Positions 54,771 to 63,740 of a stretch of 64,000 nt of DNA are shown piece after piece; position 1 is the first letter of the stretch, and each line of letters opens with the position of its first letter. This stretch comes from an uncultured Victivallales bacterium. GTDB lineage: Bacteria; Verrucomicrobiota; Lentisphaeria; Victivallales; UBA1829. The DNA lies in assembly GCA_944390795.1 (NCBI GenBank), contig CALXRI010000007.1, forward strand, positions 62,001-126,000. Reading direction: 5' to 3'. Made by a program: the position numbers and the translations under genes. Under the pieces are notes generated by a model. The model did not search any database and was not told where the DNA came from. It saw nothing but the letters and a program-made list of their open reading frames with translations.

Positions 54771-56318
54771 ATGCCGGATCAGCTGAAAACAGAAATCGCC
54801 GTTTTGCAGGAGATCAGCTCCGCCGTCGTCCATGAGCGGAATGTCAGCTGTCTGCTCGACAAGGTGCTTGACATTCTGAACCGGAAAATGGGCATGTTGC
54901 GCGGCACGTTCACGCTCCGGCGGGGAGACCTGTTCATCATTGAAGCCTCGCAGGGACTGGATGAAAACGAGAAGAAACGCGGACGCTACAGGCTCGGCGA
55001 GGGCATCACAGGGCGCGTGGCCGAAACCGGCGAGCCATGTCTGGTCCCGGACATTTCCAAAGACAAGCGCTTCCTGAGCCGCACGGGGAAACATCAGCTT
55101 GACAGCACCCCCGTCGCGTTTCTCTGCGTCCCGGTCATCCAGAAGGAACGTGTGATCGCCACGCTTGGAATCGACCGCAAGGTTGTGCCGGGCGTGCAGC
55201 TCGACGAGGATCTGAAACTTCTGGAGATCATCGGCAATCTGATGGCCGACGCGGTAGCAGTCTACCATCAGGAGCGGGAGGAACGGGAAAGTCTGCTGGC
55301 GGAGAACAAACGCCTGCGCGAAGCCCTCACCGAAGGGGGGAATCCCGGCGAACTGATCGGAAACTGCCGTGCGATGCAGAATATTTACGCGCTGATCCGC
55401 CAGGTGGCCTCCAGCAACGCAACGGTGCTGATCCGGGGAAGCTCCGGAACCGGCAAGGAACTGGTCGCCAAGGCAATCCGCCAGCTCAGCGCGCGAGCCG
55501 ACAAGCCGTTTGTCACGCTGAACTGCGCCGCTCTGCCGGAAAATCTTGTCGAAAGTGAACTCTTCGGTCATGAAAAGGGCGCGTTCACCGGCGCTGTCAG
55601 CCGCAGAATCGGCCGTGCCGAGGCGGCGGACGGCGGCACGCTGTTTCTGGACGAGATCGGCGACCTGAGCCTGCCTGTCCAGGTGAAACTTCTGCGCTTC
55701 ATTCAGGAACGCACATTCTCCCGGATCGGAAGCAACGAGGAGATCCGGACCGATGTCCGGCTTCTGGCCGCGACCAGCCGGAATCTGGAACAGCTGATGG
55801 CGGAGGGAAAATTCCGTGAAGACCTCTATTACCGCCTGAACATCTTTCCGATCCTCCTGCCGGACCTCTCCAAGCGAAGAAGCGACATCGTCCTTCTTGC
55901 GGAGCACTTCATCTCCAAGCACAATCTGCGTTACGGCAAACATGTCAAGCGTCTTTCCACACCGGCGGTCAACATGCTGATGGCATATCACTGGCCGGGA
56001 AATGTCCGGGAACTTGAAAACTGCATCGAGCGTGCCGTCCTGACCGCCTCGGACGACTGCATTCACGGTTACAACCTTCCGCCCTCCCTGCAAACGGGAA
56101 AAGAGGCCGGATACGAACTGCTCCCCGAAGGAAAGGCATCCTTCAACACGATGGTCGAATCGTTTGAACGGGAGCTGATTGTCGAGGCGCTGAAGAAAAA
56201 CCGCGGCAACATGTCCGCCGCCGCGCGCGATCTCGATCTCTCCCCGCGTGTCATCCACTACAAGATCAACAGTTACGGCATCACGCCCGAATGGTACCGC
56301 CGCAAGGAGAATGAGTAG
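54771..56318 (+). CDS. nifA: NifA-like sigma-54-dependent transcriptional activator
   Basis: 515 residues. Residues 1-165 form a GAF domain ([19 protein letters not shown]), residues 192-420 the AAA+ domain with Walker [10 protein letters not shown] (222-230), GAFTGA (270-275) that contacts sigma-54, and [10 protein letters not shown]. The C-terminal Fis-type helix-turn-helix is [21 protein letters not shown]. The order and the ending NSYGI are those of NifA. It converts closed sigma-54 promoter complexes to open ones. No nif genes are in the window, and NifA-like proteins also serve other operons, so nitrogen fixation is not implied. GGAGGGAC lies before the start. Confidence 0.9.
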   Translation: MPDQLKTEIAVLQEISSAVVHERNVSCLLDKVLDILNRKMGMLRGTFTLRRGDLFIIEASQGLDENEKKRGRYRLGEGITGRVAETGEPCLVPDISKDKRFLSRTGKHQLDSTPVAFLCVPVIQKERVIATLGIDRKVVPGVQLDEDLKLLEIIGNLMADAVAVYHQEREERESLLAENKRLREALTEGGNPGELIGNCRAMQNIYALIRQVASSNATVLIRGSSGTGKELVAKAIRQLSARADKPFVTLNCAALPENLVESELFGHEKGAFTGAVSRRIGRAEAADGGTLFLDEIGDLSLPVQVKLLRFIQERTFSRIGSNEEIRTDVRLLAATSRNLEQLMAEGKFREDLYYRLNIFPILLPDLSKRRSDIVLLAEHFISKHNLRYGKHVKRLSTPAVNMLMAYHWPGNVRELENCIERAVLTASDDCIHGYNLPPSLQTGKEAGYELLPEGKASFNTMVESFERELIVEALKKNRGNMSAAARDLDLSPRVIHYKINSYGITPEWYRRKENE

Positions 56319-56390
56319 ATTCAACTCAGGACCTCCCGTCTGCCGCGGAACATATTGTTCTCTCCTTCAATCCCTTTCATTCATCCAGAA

Positions 56391-56418
56391 TGTTTATAAA
56401 AGAGCATGTTTATAAACA
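56391..56418. promoter_or_regulatory. Repeated TGTTTATAAA sites, one a perfect 12-bp palindrome
   Basis: TGTTTATAAA occurs at 56391 and again at 56407 (16 bp apart), the second as the full palindrome TGTTTATAAACA (56407-56418). They lie in the AT-rich 270-bp spacer before the sigma-factor gene, which otherwise has no gene. Two half-turn-spaced copies suggest an operator. Confidence 0.4.
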
Positions 56419-56588
56419 CAATAATTTTTTACTTTAAGAGCAAATATTCCATAAAAGCTGCAAGCAAATTCCGGATACCCTGAAACATTTTATATTGAAA
56501 AAACAGGAAATCGCTTGATTTTCGGAAAATTGTTCCATATATTATAAAAAATATAAAAAAATCGTTTTTCATACGGAGATTCAAATCA

Positions 56589-57143
56589 GTGAGTTTTACA
56601 ACGCATCCAAGTGTCATCCGGAATCTCGGGGACGGGAAAAGCGAGGCGTGGAACCGTTTCTTTGAACTCTACGCCCCCCTGATCCGTCTGCACGGCAAGG
56701 ACTGCGGCATCGACGACGATTCGCTGGATGATCTTGTACAGAACGTGATGATGTCGGTCTTTCACAGCAGCGCGCGCTTTGAATACGATCCGGCGAAAGG
56801 CCGTTTCCGGGATTATCTCCGCTTCATCATCCGGGCGCGCGCAAATGACATGCTGCGCGCCAGATATCGCAAAGTGAATCCGCCGGAGATTCCCGTCGTT
56901 GAAGAATGCCTGGACGAGCTCTACGCCGCCGAATGGGAAGAGCACGTCCGTACCGAAAGTCTGAAAAAACTCAAGACGGATGTTCTCGCGCGGCATTATC
57001 AGATTTTTCACATGCTTGACGTGCAGAACCGGAATGTCAAGGAGGTCGCACGTTTTTTCAGGATGTCCGCGGCATCTGTCTATTCCATCCGGAACCGGAC
57101 GGAACTCAAACTGCGCCGGATCGCGGAAAAAATGGATTTCTGA
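56589..57143 (+). CDS. ECF-type RNA polymerase sigma factor
   Basis: 184 residues, start GTG with GGAG ten bases upstream. Region 2 is seen as WNRFFELYAPLI and DDLVQNVMMSVF, followed by FRDYLRFIIRARANDMLR; region 4 is the C-terminal helix-turn-helix VKEVARFFRMSAASVYSIRNRTELKLRRI. It resembles the sigma factors with an R2-long linker abundant in Planctomycetota-like genomes. A Hanks-type kinase gene follows with one base between stop and ATG, so the sigma factor is probably controlled by, or works with, that kinase. No anti-sigma gene is adjacent. Confidence 0.85.
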   Translation: MSFTTHPSVIRNLGDGKSEAWNRFFELYAPLIRLHGKDCGIDDDSLDDLVQNVMMSVFHSSARFEYDPAKGRFRDYLRFIIRARANDMLRARYRKVNPPEIPVVEECLDELYAAEWEEHVRTESLKKLKTDVLARHYQIFHMLDVQNRNVKEVARFFRMSAASVYSIRNRTELKLRRIAEKMDF

Positions 57144-57144
57144 A

Positions 57145-57969
57145 ATGAAATGCGGACCGCCGAAAATACCGAACTTCACCCTGGTGGAAGAGTGCGGACG
57201 CGGATCCGTCGGCAGCGTCTGGCTCGCCGTCGACGCGGACGGAATTCTCCGCGCCGTCCGCATCATGGATCTTGCCGATCCGGCGAACAGCAGCAGAATT
57301 GAAGCGGAATCCCGCGCCGTCGCCCTGTACCGCAACGCGGCAGACCATCATCCGAATCTGCTTGACATTCTCTACGTCGGACGCACCGTCAGATATCTTT
57401 ATTACGTCACAGAACCCGCGGACAACGCGGCGTCATCCGCATGCGCGTACCGTGCGGACACCCTTGCGGACCGTCTGGAAAGACGCCCTTATTCCGCAGC
57501 GGAGACGCGTGAATATGTCGAAGCGCTTCTCAACGGCGTTGAACACCTGCATAAGAACCGTCTGGCGCACCGCGATCTGAAACCGGAAAACATTCTTTTC
57601 ATCCGCAATGAACTGAAAATCGCCGATCCCGGCCTTTCCTGCTCGATTTCAAGGATTTCCGACTCCGGAACCGAGGAATTCCGTCCGCGGGGGAAAGCAG
57701 GCGGAGAACAGGCGGACTTCTACGCGATCGGAAAAATCATCTACTGCCTTTACACCCGCGGAAACGTCGCCTGCTTTCCGGAAATTCCAGCGGGAATTGA
57801 CATCCGCTCCATCGCGGCGTGGAATGAAATCGCGCTGAAATGCTGCGGCGACGGCACTGCCTACCGCAGTATTGCGGAAATCCGGGAGGACGTCCGGAAA
57901 ATCGGCGGTCCCGCTCGATGGCGGGACATCCTGCGCCGCACCGGGCAATACGCGTTCCACGGACTTTGA
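57145..57969 (+). CDS. Hanks-type Ser/Thr protein kinase with altered catalytic residues
   Basis: 274 residues from MKCGPPKIPNF, one base after the sigma-factor stop; the longer frame overlaps it. The glycine loop is GRGSVGSVW (18-26) and the alpha-C Glu is Glu55. The catalytic loop AHRDLKPEN is intact with Asp144 and Asn149. Two key positions differ: the VAIK Lys is Arg39 (RAVRI), and DFG reads DPG (161-163; the Asp is kept). It ends soon after the kinase core, with no membrane or sensor domain. Activity may be weak or absent; it could act as a protein-binding pseudokinase controlling the sigma factor. It is convergent with the cyclophilin gene, 14 bp apart. Confidence 0.82.
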   Translation: MKCGPPKIPNFTLVEECGRGSVGSVWLAVDADGILRAVRIMDLADPANSSRIEAESRAVALYRNAADHHPNLLDILYVGRTVRYLYYVTEPADNAASSACAYRADTLADRLERRPYSAAETREYVEALLNGVEHLHKNRLAHRDLKPENILFIRNELKIADPGLSCSISRISDSGTEEFRPRGKAGGEQADFYAIGKIIYCLYTRGNVACFPEIPAGIDIRSIAAWNEIALKCCGDGTAYRSIAEIREDVRKIGGPARWRDILRRTGQYAFHGL

Positions 57970-57983
57970 CGTTTGCCGACGGC

Positions 57984-58496
57984 TCAGTCCACCCGGGCGG
58001 CGCGGATGATCGTCACGGTTTCAACCGGAACATCGTCATGTCCGGCCTTGGAGGAAGTCGAGAGCTTTTCAATTTTGTCGACCACGTCCATCCCCTCGAC
58101 AACCTGTCCGAACACACAGTAGCCGAATCCGCGCGGGGAGTTGTCCTGATGATCGAGGAAATCGTTGTCGACCGTGTTGATGAAGAACTGGCAGGTCGCG
58201 CTGTCGATCACGCCGGTGCGCGCCATGGCGATCGTGCCGCGCCTGTTGGAGCCGCCGTTCGCGGCCTCGTTCCGGATCGGCGGAAGCGTCGGCTTCGGAG
58301 ACATGTCGGAGGTCAGTCCGCCGCCCTGGATCATGAAGCCGGGAATGACCCGGTGGAAAATCGTGTTGACGTAATGGCCGGATTTCACGTAGGCGAGGAA
58401 ATTCTCCACCGTCACGGGCGTATCCTCTGCAAACAGTTCCAGCGTGATGGTTCCGAGGGTGGTTTCGATTTCGACTCTTGGGGCGTTCTCACTCAT
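57984..58496 (-). CDS. Cyclophilin-type peptidyl-prolyl isomerase
   Basis: 170 residues, no signal peptide, so cytoplasmic. The PPIase signatures are present: FHRVIPGFMIQGG with the catalytic Arg, and ATCQFFINT, FGQVVEGMDVV. AAGGA lies upstream of the ATG. It speeds Xaa-Pro bond isomerisation during folding. It is followed on the opposite strand by the kinase gene and preceded by ispE (20 bp), which is on the same strand. Confidence 0.92.
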   Translation of the reverse strand: MSENAPRVEIETTLGTITLELFAEDTPVTVENFLAYVKSGHYVNTIFHRVIPGFMIQGGGLTSDMSPKPTLPPIRNEAANGGSNRRGTIAMARTGVIDSATCQFFINTVDNDFLDHQDNSPRGFGYCVFGQVVEGMDVVDKIEKLSTSSKAGHDDVPVETVTIIRAARVD

Positions 58497-58515
58497 GTTT
58501 CATTCCTTAAATTTT

Positions 58516-59376
58516 TCAGGGTTTCATCAGGGCGAATGCGTATTGCTCCGCAAGGGCCTGCGCATGTTTCACGGCACGTTCCCGCGCCTCGAAACTCCCG
58601 TAAAAGACAAAAAGCGTCGGGCCGCTTCCGCTGACCATGACACGGGCTCCTTCCGCGGCAAGCTCCCGCTTCAGAATCGCCAGGAGCGGGAACTTCTCCA
58701 GCACGGCATGCTCCAGATCATTCCGCAGCAGCGATGCCGCGTGCGGGAAATCGGATGCGCGCAGCGCGTCCAGAAGCGGCCCCATCGTGCGGGAATCCGC
58801 TTCCGCGGCAGCGCGGTCCAGATGACGGTAGCTCCACGCCGCGCTCACGGGAAAGAGCGGCGCGGCGATCAGAAGCGGCAATGCCGCCGGAACATCGTCC
58901 GCAGCTTCCAGACGCTCCCCGACGCCCCGCCCGACCGCCGGAACAGAACGGAGAAAAAAGGGAACGTCGGCGCCGATCTTCACGGCAACGTCCGCAAGTT
59001 TGTCCGCATCCAGCGCGCGGAAACGGCGCTGCATCAGACGCAGCACGGCAGCCGCATCGGAACTGCCTCCCCCCATGCCCGCGGCCGTCGGAATGCGCTT
59101 GACAATCGAAATTTCAACACCGGATGCAATTCCGGCGCGCTTCCGATAAAGATCGGCGGCCTTCCAGCAGAGATTCGACTCATCGGCGGGAACCGCCGGA
59201 TCGGAACAGCGGATATGAATCTCTCCGCCGTCCGGGAAGCGCATGGACACGGTGTCCGCAACAGTTTGAACGGGGAAAAAAAGCGTCTCAATCTCGTGAT
59301 AGCCGTCCGAACGCCTGCCGCAGACGCGCAGGAACAAATTGACCTTCCCTGGAGTATCCAACGTGAATGATTCCAT
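58516..59376 (-). CDS. ispE: 4-diphosphocytidyl-2-C-methyl-D-erythritol kinase
   Basis: 286 residues. GHMP-kinase features are seen: the N-terminal PGKVNLFLRV strand, the GGGSSDAAAVL P-loop-like motif (about 98-108), and the C-terminal VSGSGPTLF. It phosphorylates CDP-methylerythritol in the non-mevalonate isoprenoid pathway. The start is ATG without a strong binding site. It is 26 bp after the oxidoreductase gene on the same strand and 20 bp before the cyclophilin gene. Confidence 0.92.
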   Translation of the reverse strand: MESFTLDTPGKVNLFLRVCGRRSDGYHEIETLFFPVQTVADTVSMRFPDGGEIHIRCSDPAVPADESNLCWKAADLYRKRAGIASGVEISIVKRIPTAAGMGGGSSDAAAVLRLMQRRFRALDADKLADVAVKIGADVPFFLRSVPAVGRGVGERLEAADDVPAALPLLIAAPLFPVSAAWSYRHLDRAAAEADSRTMGPLLDALRASDFPHAASLLRNDLEHAVLEKFPLLAILKRELAAEGARVMVSGSGPTLFVFYGSFEARERAVKHAQALAEQYAFALMKP

Positions 59377-59402
59377 ATGCCGTGCCGGTGTTTGCTGGAG
59401 GA

Positions 59403-60404
59403 TTATTTCCGGAAACGGTAGAGATCGTATTTCCGGTTGTAGGCGTCGATCTCCTCCGAGATCGCGACCGCCAGTTCCAGCGCGCGCAACCCCTGAGCGC
59501 CGGTCACGCGCGGCTGGACGATCATCGGTCCCTCCTTGGTTTTCCGGACCGCCTGCACGAAGTCGTTGATTTCGGCGGCAAGCGCATTTTTCTCGCAGAG
59601 ATTGACATGCTTGCTGGCGACGCCGAGAAAACTTTTCCGGATGATCTTCCCGGTGCTCTTGGCATAGTCCATGGAAATATAGGAATCCGTCTGAAAGACG
59701 CGGAACTTGCGCATGGGATCGGTGCTGACACGGCTGGCCGTCACATTGGCAACGGTGCCGTTCCGGAACTTGATGCGGACGTTCGCAATGTCCTCGGTCC
59801 TGCTCATGACGGGCATTCCGACCGCGTCGAAACGTTCCACGTCGCTGCCGACCATCGTGAGCACCAGATCAAGGTCATGAATCATCAGGTCCAGCACGAC
59901 GCTGACCTCCGTGCCGCGCCGGTGCAGCCCGGGGCGCGGCGGCGGATATTTCGCCAGGCGGTGCGCTTCGATGAACAATGTGTTGGAACGGTTTTTCTCC
60001 AGGAAGTCCATGGCGGCATTGAAACGCTCGACATGGCCGACGCCGAACACGAGATTGCGCATTTCGGCGGCCTTCACCATGGCGCGCGCCTCCTCGACGG
60101 TCGCCGCGATCGGCTTTTCCATCAGGATGTGCTTCCCCATTTCAATCAGAGGCATCGCGGTTTCATAGTGAGCGGTTGCGGGAACGGCAACGGTCAGGGC
60201 GTCGCACTGTTCCGCCAGCGCGGCGACGGTGTCGAACGCGGGAACGCCGTATTCTTTTCCGACATCCGCCGCTGCCCCCGGGGAAACATCATAGACGCCG
60301 ATCAGTTCGGCGTCCGGATTGGCCTTGTAAAGTCTCGTGTGATGATGTCCCAGAACGCCGACGCCGACCACGCCGACCCTGATTTTGTCTTTTTTTCCGA
60401 ACAT
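59403..60404 (-). CDS. Gfo/Idh/MocA-family oxidoreductase
   Basis: 333 residues from MFGKKDKIRV, with GGAG seven bases upstream. The Rossmann motif GVVGVGVLGHHH leads the chain, EKPIAATVEEA is the family's EKP signature (catalytic Lys), and GVGHVERFN follows. HDLDLVLTMVG in the second half is the C-terminal His region. The GHVERFN/ARVSxDPMRKFRVFQ pattern is like UDP-N-acetylglucosamine 3-dehydrogenases (GnnA) used in some lipid A pathways, which an LPS-bearing cell could use, but other sugar dehydrogenases fit also. It lies 23 bp after the aldolase. Confidence 0.87.
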   Translation of the reverse strand: MFGKKDKIRVGVVGVGVLGHHHTRLYKANPDAELIGVYDVSPGAAADVGKEYGVPAFDTVAALAEQCDALTVAVPATAHYETAMPLIEMGKHILMEKPIAATVEEARAMVKAAEMRNLVFGVGHVERFNAAMDFLEKNRSNTLFIEAHRLAKYPPPRPGLHRRGTEVSVVLDLMIHDLDLVLTMVGSDVERFDAVGMPVMSRTEDIANVRIKFRNGTVANVTASRVSTDPMRKFRVFQTDSYISMDYAKSTGKIIRKSFLGVASKHVNLCEKNALAAEINDFVQAVRKTKEGPMIVQPRVTGAQGLRALELAVAISEEIDAYNRKYDLYRFRK

Positions 60405-60427
60405 GACAGTCTCCGGAGCGGTGTGTT

Positions 60428-61039
60428 TCAGAGGGATTTCGCCAGCGCGACGGCTTTGCGGATGCCGTCCGCGTCCGCCTTGTTCAGCCAGGTTCCGCCC
60501 GCCGCGGCAACCTCCGGAACGGCGAGCCATTCACCGGCGTTGTCAATCGTGACGCCGCCGGTCGGCATGAACTTGATTCCGAGATGCCTGTAGGGAGCGG
60601 CAATGGACTTGAGCATCTTGATTCCGCCCGCGGCCTCCGCGGGGAAGAATTTGAAGAAACGGCAGCCGAGCTCATAAGCCTGTTCGATCTCCGACGGCGT
60701 GCAGATGCCGGGGGCGAACGCATAGCCGCATTTCAACGCCTCCTTGACAACCGTCGGATTGAAGCCCGGCGCGACGGCGAATTTCGCGCCCGCGTCGAAG
60801 GCACGGTGAAGATCCGCGGTATTGAGCACGGTTCCCGCGCCGAGGAACATCTCCGGAAAACGCCTGGAGGCTTCGCGGATGACCGACTCCGCCGCTTTGG
60901 TGCGGAATGTGATTTCCGCGACGGGAAGACCGCATTCGCAGAGAAGTTCACAGCGTTTCAGGCCGCTTTCGAGATCTTCAAGAACCAGAACGGGGATGAT
61001 TTTGTATTGCGCGAGAGTCTCGCCGATGGATGCCGTCAT
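60428..61039 (-). CDS. eda: 2-keto-3-deoxy-6-phosphogluconate aldolase-like (Eda)
   Basis: 203 residues from MTASIGETLA, with GAGGAG five bases upstream. Key residues of the KDPG/KHG aldolase family are in place: Glu42 in EITFRT, Arg46, and the Schiff-base Lys130 in FFKFFPAE; PTGGV follows. It splits 2-keto-3-deoxy-6-phosphogluconate to pyruvate and glyceraldehyde 3-phosphate, and may also act on 4-hydroxy-2-oxoglutarate. It is the first gene of the minus-strand group ending in the cyclophilin gene. Uronate catabolism is a reasonable but unproven setting. Confidence 0.9.
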   Translation of the reverse strand: MTASIGETLAQYKIIPVLVLEDLESGLKRCELLCECGLPVAEITFRTKAAESVIREASRRFPEMFLGAGTVLNTADLHRAFDAGAKFAVAPGFNPTVVKEALKCGYAFAPGICTPSEIEQAYELGCRFFKFFPAEAAGGIKMLKSIAAPYRHLGIKFMPTGGVTIDNAGEWLAVPEVAAAGGTWLNKADADGIRKAVALAKSL

Positions 61040-61316
61040 TTTCGCTCCTCCAGAATGTAATGTATTGTTGCAGTCTTCCAAAACACGACGGGGAAATATA
61101 CCATGATCTTTCCCGTTTTGCAAGTTGAAACGCTGCGCCTCCGCTCCGGGAAGCGCGGAAACACGCGCAATGTCGAAATGGCGCGGGAAATGTGCGACAT
61201 TTTGTCACGGTGAGACATGAAAAAGGCGCCCTCTCTCCCCTTCCCCACACCCGGAGTCCGCATCGAATATTCTGTTTTTACCTTATTATCATAATGTTGC
61301 AAAAATGCGAAAAAGA
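61040..61316. other. Intergenic region before dnaK with an inverted repeat, no gene seen
   Basis: This is the 345-bp divergent spacer between eda and dnaK, minus its last part. A 7-bp inverted repeat AATGTCG (61169-61175) / CGACATT (61195-61201) with a 19-bp spacer and a TGTC/GACA pair (61204-61218) are the only ordered elements. I find no CIRCE (HrcA) site and no convincing sigma-70 pair. Confidence 0.45.
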
Positions 61317-61334
61317 TTGGCATCAGGATTGCTT
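61317..61334 (+). promoter_or_regulatory. Candidate sigma-54 (-24/-12) promoter of dnaK
   Basis: TTGGCATCAGGATTGCTT has the invariant GG (61319-61320) and GC (61331-61332) exactly 10 bp apart and agrees with the consensus TGGCACGN4TTGCW at all but two positions. It would place transcription start near 61344, about 40 bp before the dnaK ATG. Confidence 0.6.
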
Positions 61335-61384
61335 AAATGAAAGGCGTCAACAAAAAAATAAAACACAAAGGAAAGGATGTCACT

Positions 61385-63298
61385 ATGGGAAAAATCCTCG
61401 GAATCGATTTGGGAACCACGAACAGCTGCATGGCCGTCATGGACGGCACCACCTTCAAGATCATCCCGAACGCGGAGGGCGCGAACACGACTCCGTCCGT
61501 TGTTGCGTTTACGAAAACAGGAGAAAGGCTCGTCGGTCAGACCGCAAAACGCCAGGCCGTAACGAACCCGAAGAACACGATCTTCTCCGTCAAGCGCTTC
61601 ATGGGCAGAAAATACTCCGAAGTGAAGGATGAAATCTCCCGCGTGCCGTATGAAGTGGTGGAAGGCAAGAACGGCGACGCCTATATCAAGGCCGGCGACA
61701 AGACCTACTCCCCGCCGGAAATCTCCGCAATGATCCTTCAGAAACTGAAAACCGACGCGGAAGCCTATCTGGGCGAAAAGATCACCGAAGCCGTCATCAC
61801 GGTTCCGGCCTACTTCAACGACACCCAGAGACAGGCGACCAAGGACGCCGGCAGAATCGCGGGTCTCGATGTGAAGCGGATCATCAACGAGCCGACCGCA
61901 GCCTCCCTCGCCTACGGGCTTGACAAGAAGAAAGACGAGACCATCGCGGTCTACGACCTCGGCGGCGGCACGTTCGATATCTCGATCCTCGAAATCGGCG
62001 ACGGCGTGTTCGAAGTGAAGGCCACCAACGGCGACACCCACCTCGGCGGCGACGACTTCGACCGCGTGGTGATGGACTGGCTCGCCGAAGAGTTCAAGAA
62101 GGAGAACGGCGTCGACCTCCGCAACGACCCGCAGGCGCTCCAGCGTCTGAAAGAGGCCGGCGAAAAGGCGAAATGCGAACTCTCTTCCAGCATGAGCTCG
62201 GACATCAATCTGCCGTTCATCACGATGAACCAGAGCGGCCCGCTCCATCTGCAGATGACTCTGACGCGCGCTCAGCTGGAAAAGCTCTGCGATCCGCTGA
62301 TCGAACGTTCGGTTCCTCCGTGCGAAGCGTGCATCCGCGACTCCGGACTCGGCAAGGACAAGATCAATGAAGTGATCCTCGTCGGCGGCATGACCAGAAT
62401 GCCCCGCGTGCAGGAAGTGGCCAAACGCATCTTCAACCGCGATCCCCACAAGGGCGTCAACCCGGACGAAGTGGTTGCGGCCGGCGCGGCGATCCAGGGC
62501 GGCGTGCTCGGCGGACAGGTCAACGACGTGGTTCTGCTGGACGTCACTCCGCTGTCGCTCGGCATCGAGACGCTCGGCGGCGTCACGACACGCCTGATCG
62601 AGCGCAATACGACGATTCCGACCAGAAAGAGCGAGATCTTCAGCACCGCGGCCGACAACCAGCCCTCCGTGGACATCCACGTGCTCCAGGGCGAGCGCAA
62701 CATGGCGGCGGACAACAAGTCGATCGGAAGATTCCGTCTGGACGGCATCGCGCCCGCGCCGAGAGGCGTTCCGCAGATTGAAGTCACCTTCGACATCGAC
62801 GTGAACGGCATCCTCAACGTCACGGCCAAGGACATGGGCACGGGCAAGGAGCAGAAGATCACGATCACGGCCGGAAGCGGACTCTCCGAGGAGGAGATCA
62901 AGAAGATGGTCAACGACGCCAAGGCGCACGAGGCCGAGGACAAGGCCGCGAAAGAGAAGATCGAGGTCAGGAACCACGCGGATTCGATGGTCTATCAGAC
63001 TGAGAAACAGCTCAAGGAACTCGGCGACAAGGTGCCCGAGAACCTCAGGCAGCCGATTCAGGCGAACATCGATCAGCTCAAACGCGGAATCGAGTCCAAT
63101 GACACAGAGGCCATGAAGAACACGATGCAGAAGCTCGAAGAGCAGCTGATGCAGATCGGACAGGCGGTCTACCAGCAGCAACAGCAGCAGGGCGGCGCCC
63201 AGAACGCCAACCCCGGCGCGCAGCAGCAGGGCGGACAGCAGCAGCAGGCCAAGGACGGCGACGTGGTCGACGCTGAAATCGTGGACGACGACAAATAA
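61385..63298 (+). CDS. dnaK: Chaperone DnaK (Hsp70)
   Basis: 637 residues from [21 protein letters not shown] lies upstream, and the 16-codon longer frame is rejected. Hsp70 hallmarks are visible: GIDLGTTNS at residues 5-13, [10 protein letters not shown] near 190, [12 protein letters not shown] near 335, and the VEIF-like substrate domain. The lid ends in a Gln-rich tail (PGAQQQGG region) and a C-terminal acidic DAEIVDDDK that binds co-chaperones. ATP-driven folding and protection of proteins. No grpE or dnaJ is adjacent; groES and groEL follow, with a hairpin between. Confidence 0.97.
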   Translation: MGKILGIDLGTTNSCMAVMDGTTFKIIPNAEGANTTPSVVAFTKTGERLVGQTAKRQAVTNPKNTIFSVKRFMGRKYSEVKDEISRVPYEVVEGKNGDAYIKAGDKTYSPPEISAMILQKLKTDAEAYLGEKITEAVITVPAYFNDTQRQATKDAGRIAGLDVKRIINEPTAASLAYGLDKKKDETIAVYDLGGGTFDISILEIGDGVFEVKATNGDTHLGGDDFDRVVMDWLAEEFKKENGVDLRNDPQALQRLKEAGEKAKCELSSSMSSDINLPFITMNQSGPLHLQMTLTRAQLEKLCDPLIERSVPPCEACIRDSGLGKDKINEVILVGGMTRMPRVQEVAKRIFNRDPHKGVNPDEVVAAGAAIQGGVLGGQVNDVVLLDVTPLSLGIETLGGVTTRLIERNTTIPTRKSEIFSTAADNQPSVDIHVLQGERNMAADNKSIGRFRLDGIAPAPRGVPQIEVTFDIDVNGILNVTAKDMGTGKEQKITITAGSGLSEEEIKKMVNDAKAHEAEDKAAKEKIEVRNHADSMVYQTEKQLKELGDKVPENLRQPIQANIDQLKRGIESNDTEAMKNTMQKLEEQLMQIGQAVYQQQQQQGGAQNANPGAQQQGGQQQQAKDGDVVDAEIVDDDK

Positions 63299-63319
63299 TG
63301 CAGGAATAAGGTTCGACCG

Positions 63320-63349
63320 TTTCCCCGGAGTGGCGAAACTCCGGGGAAA
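63320..63349 (+). terminator. Hairpin between dnaK and groES
   Basis: Perfect 12-bp stem TTTCCCCGGAGT / ACTCCGGGGAAA with a six-base loop, 21 bp after the dnaK stop, followed by only a broken T-tract (TGATTTTATTTC). Probably a partial terminator or an mRNA processing/stability site that sets the dnaK to groESL ratio. The next 62 bases lead to groES. Confidence 0.55.
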
Positions 63350-63411
63350 TGATTTTATTTCAGGAGAAACCCCTGGAAAAACACATATTACAAAAAGGAG
63401 AAGATCCAGCA

Positions 63412-63711
63412 ATGAGCAAGATCAACATTCAGCCCCTCGGAGACAGAGTTCTCGTTGAGCAGAAACAGGAAGCCGAACAGATCAAAGGCGGAATCGTGAT
63501 TCCGGATTCGGCCAAGGAGAAACCCCTGGAAGCCGTGGTTGTCGCGCTCGGAACGGGCAAACTCGACGACAAGGGCAACAAGATCCCCTTCGACGTGAAA
63601 GTCGGCGACGTCGTCCTCACCAGCAAATACGGCGGAACCGAAGTCAAGTATGACGACAAGGAATACAAGATCCTCAGCTCCGGCGACATTCTCGCCGTCA
63701 TCAGCAAGTAA
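63412..63711 (+). CDS. groES: Co-chaperonin GroES
   Basis: 99 residues from [15 protein letters not shown], with AAGGAG 11 bases upstream. The GroES mobile loop is seen as [22 protein letters not shown], and the C-terminal region [14 protein letters not shown] is complete. It caps GroEL. The groEL gene follows after 44 bp. Confidence 0.96.
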   Translation: MSKINIQPLGDRVLVEQKQEAEQIKGGIVIPDSAKEKPLEAVVVALGTGKLDDKGNKIPFDVKVGDVVLTSKYGGTEVKYDDKEYKILSSGDILAVISK

Positions 63712-63740
63712 GTCCTGAAAATTCAGAAAAAAACAAATAA

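Noticed and set aside
54771-56318. Evidence for nitrogen fixation
   Set aside because: A NifA-like activator alone does not show it; no nif structural gene is in the window.
61040-61384. CIRCE/HrcA site upstream of dnaK
   Set aside because: The TTAGCACTC-N9-GAGTGCTAA pattern is absent; the inverted repeat at 61169-61201 is too short and different.
63170-63255. Glutamine-rich repeats at the end of dnaK as a special feature
   Set aside because: Low-complexity tails are common in DnaK and here keep frame and end normally.
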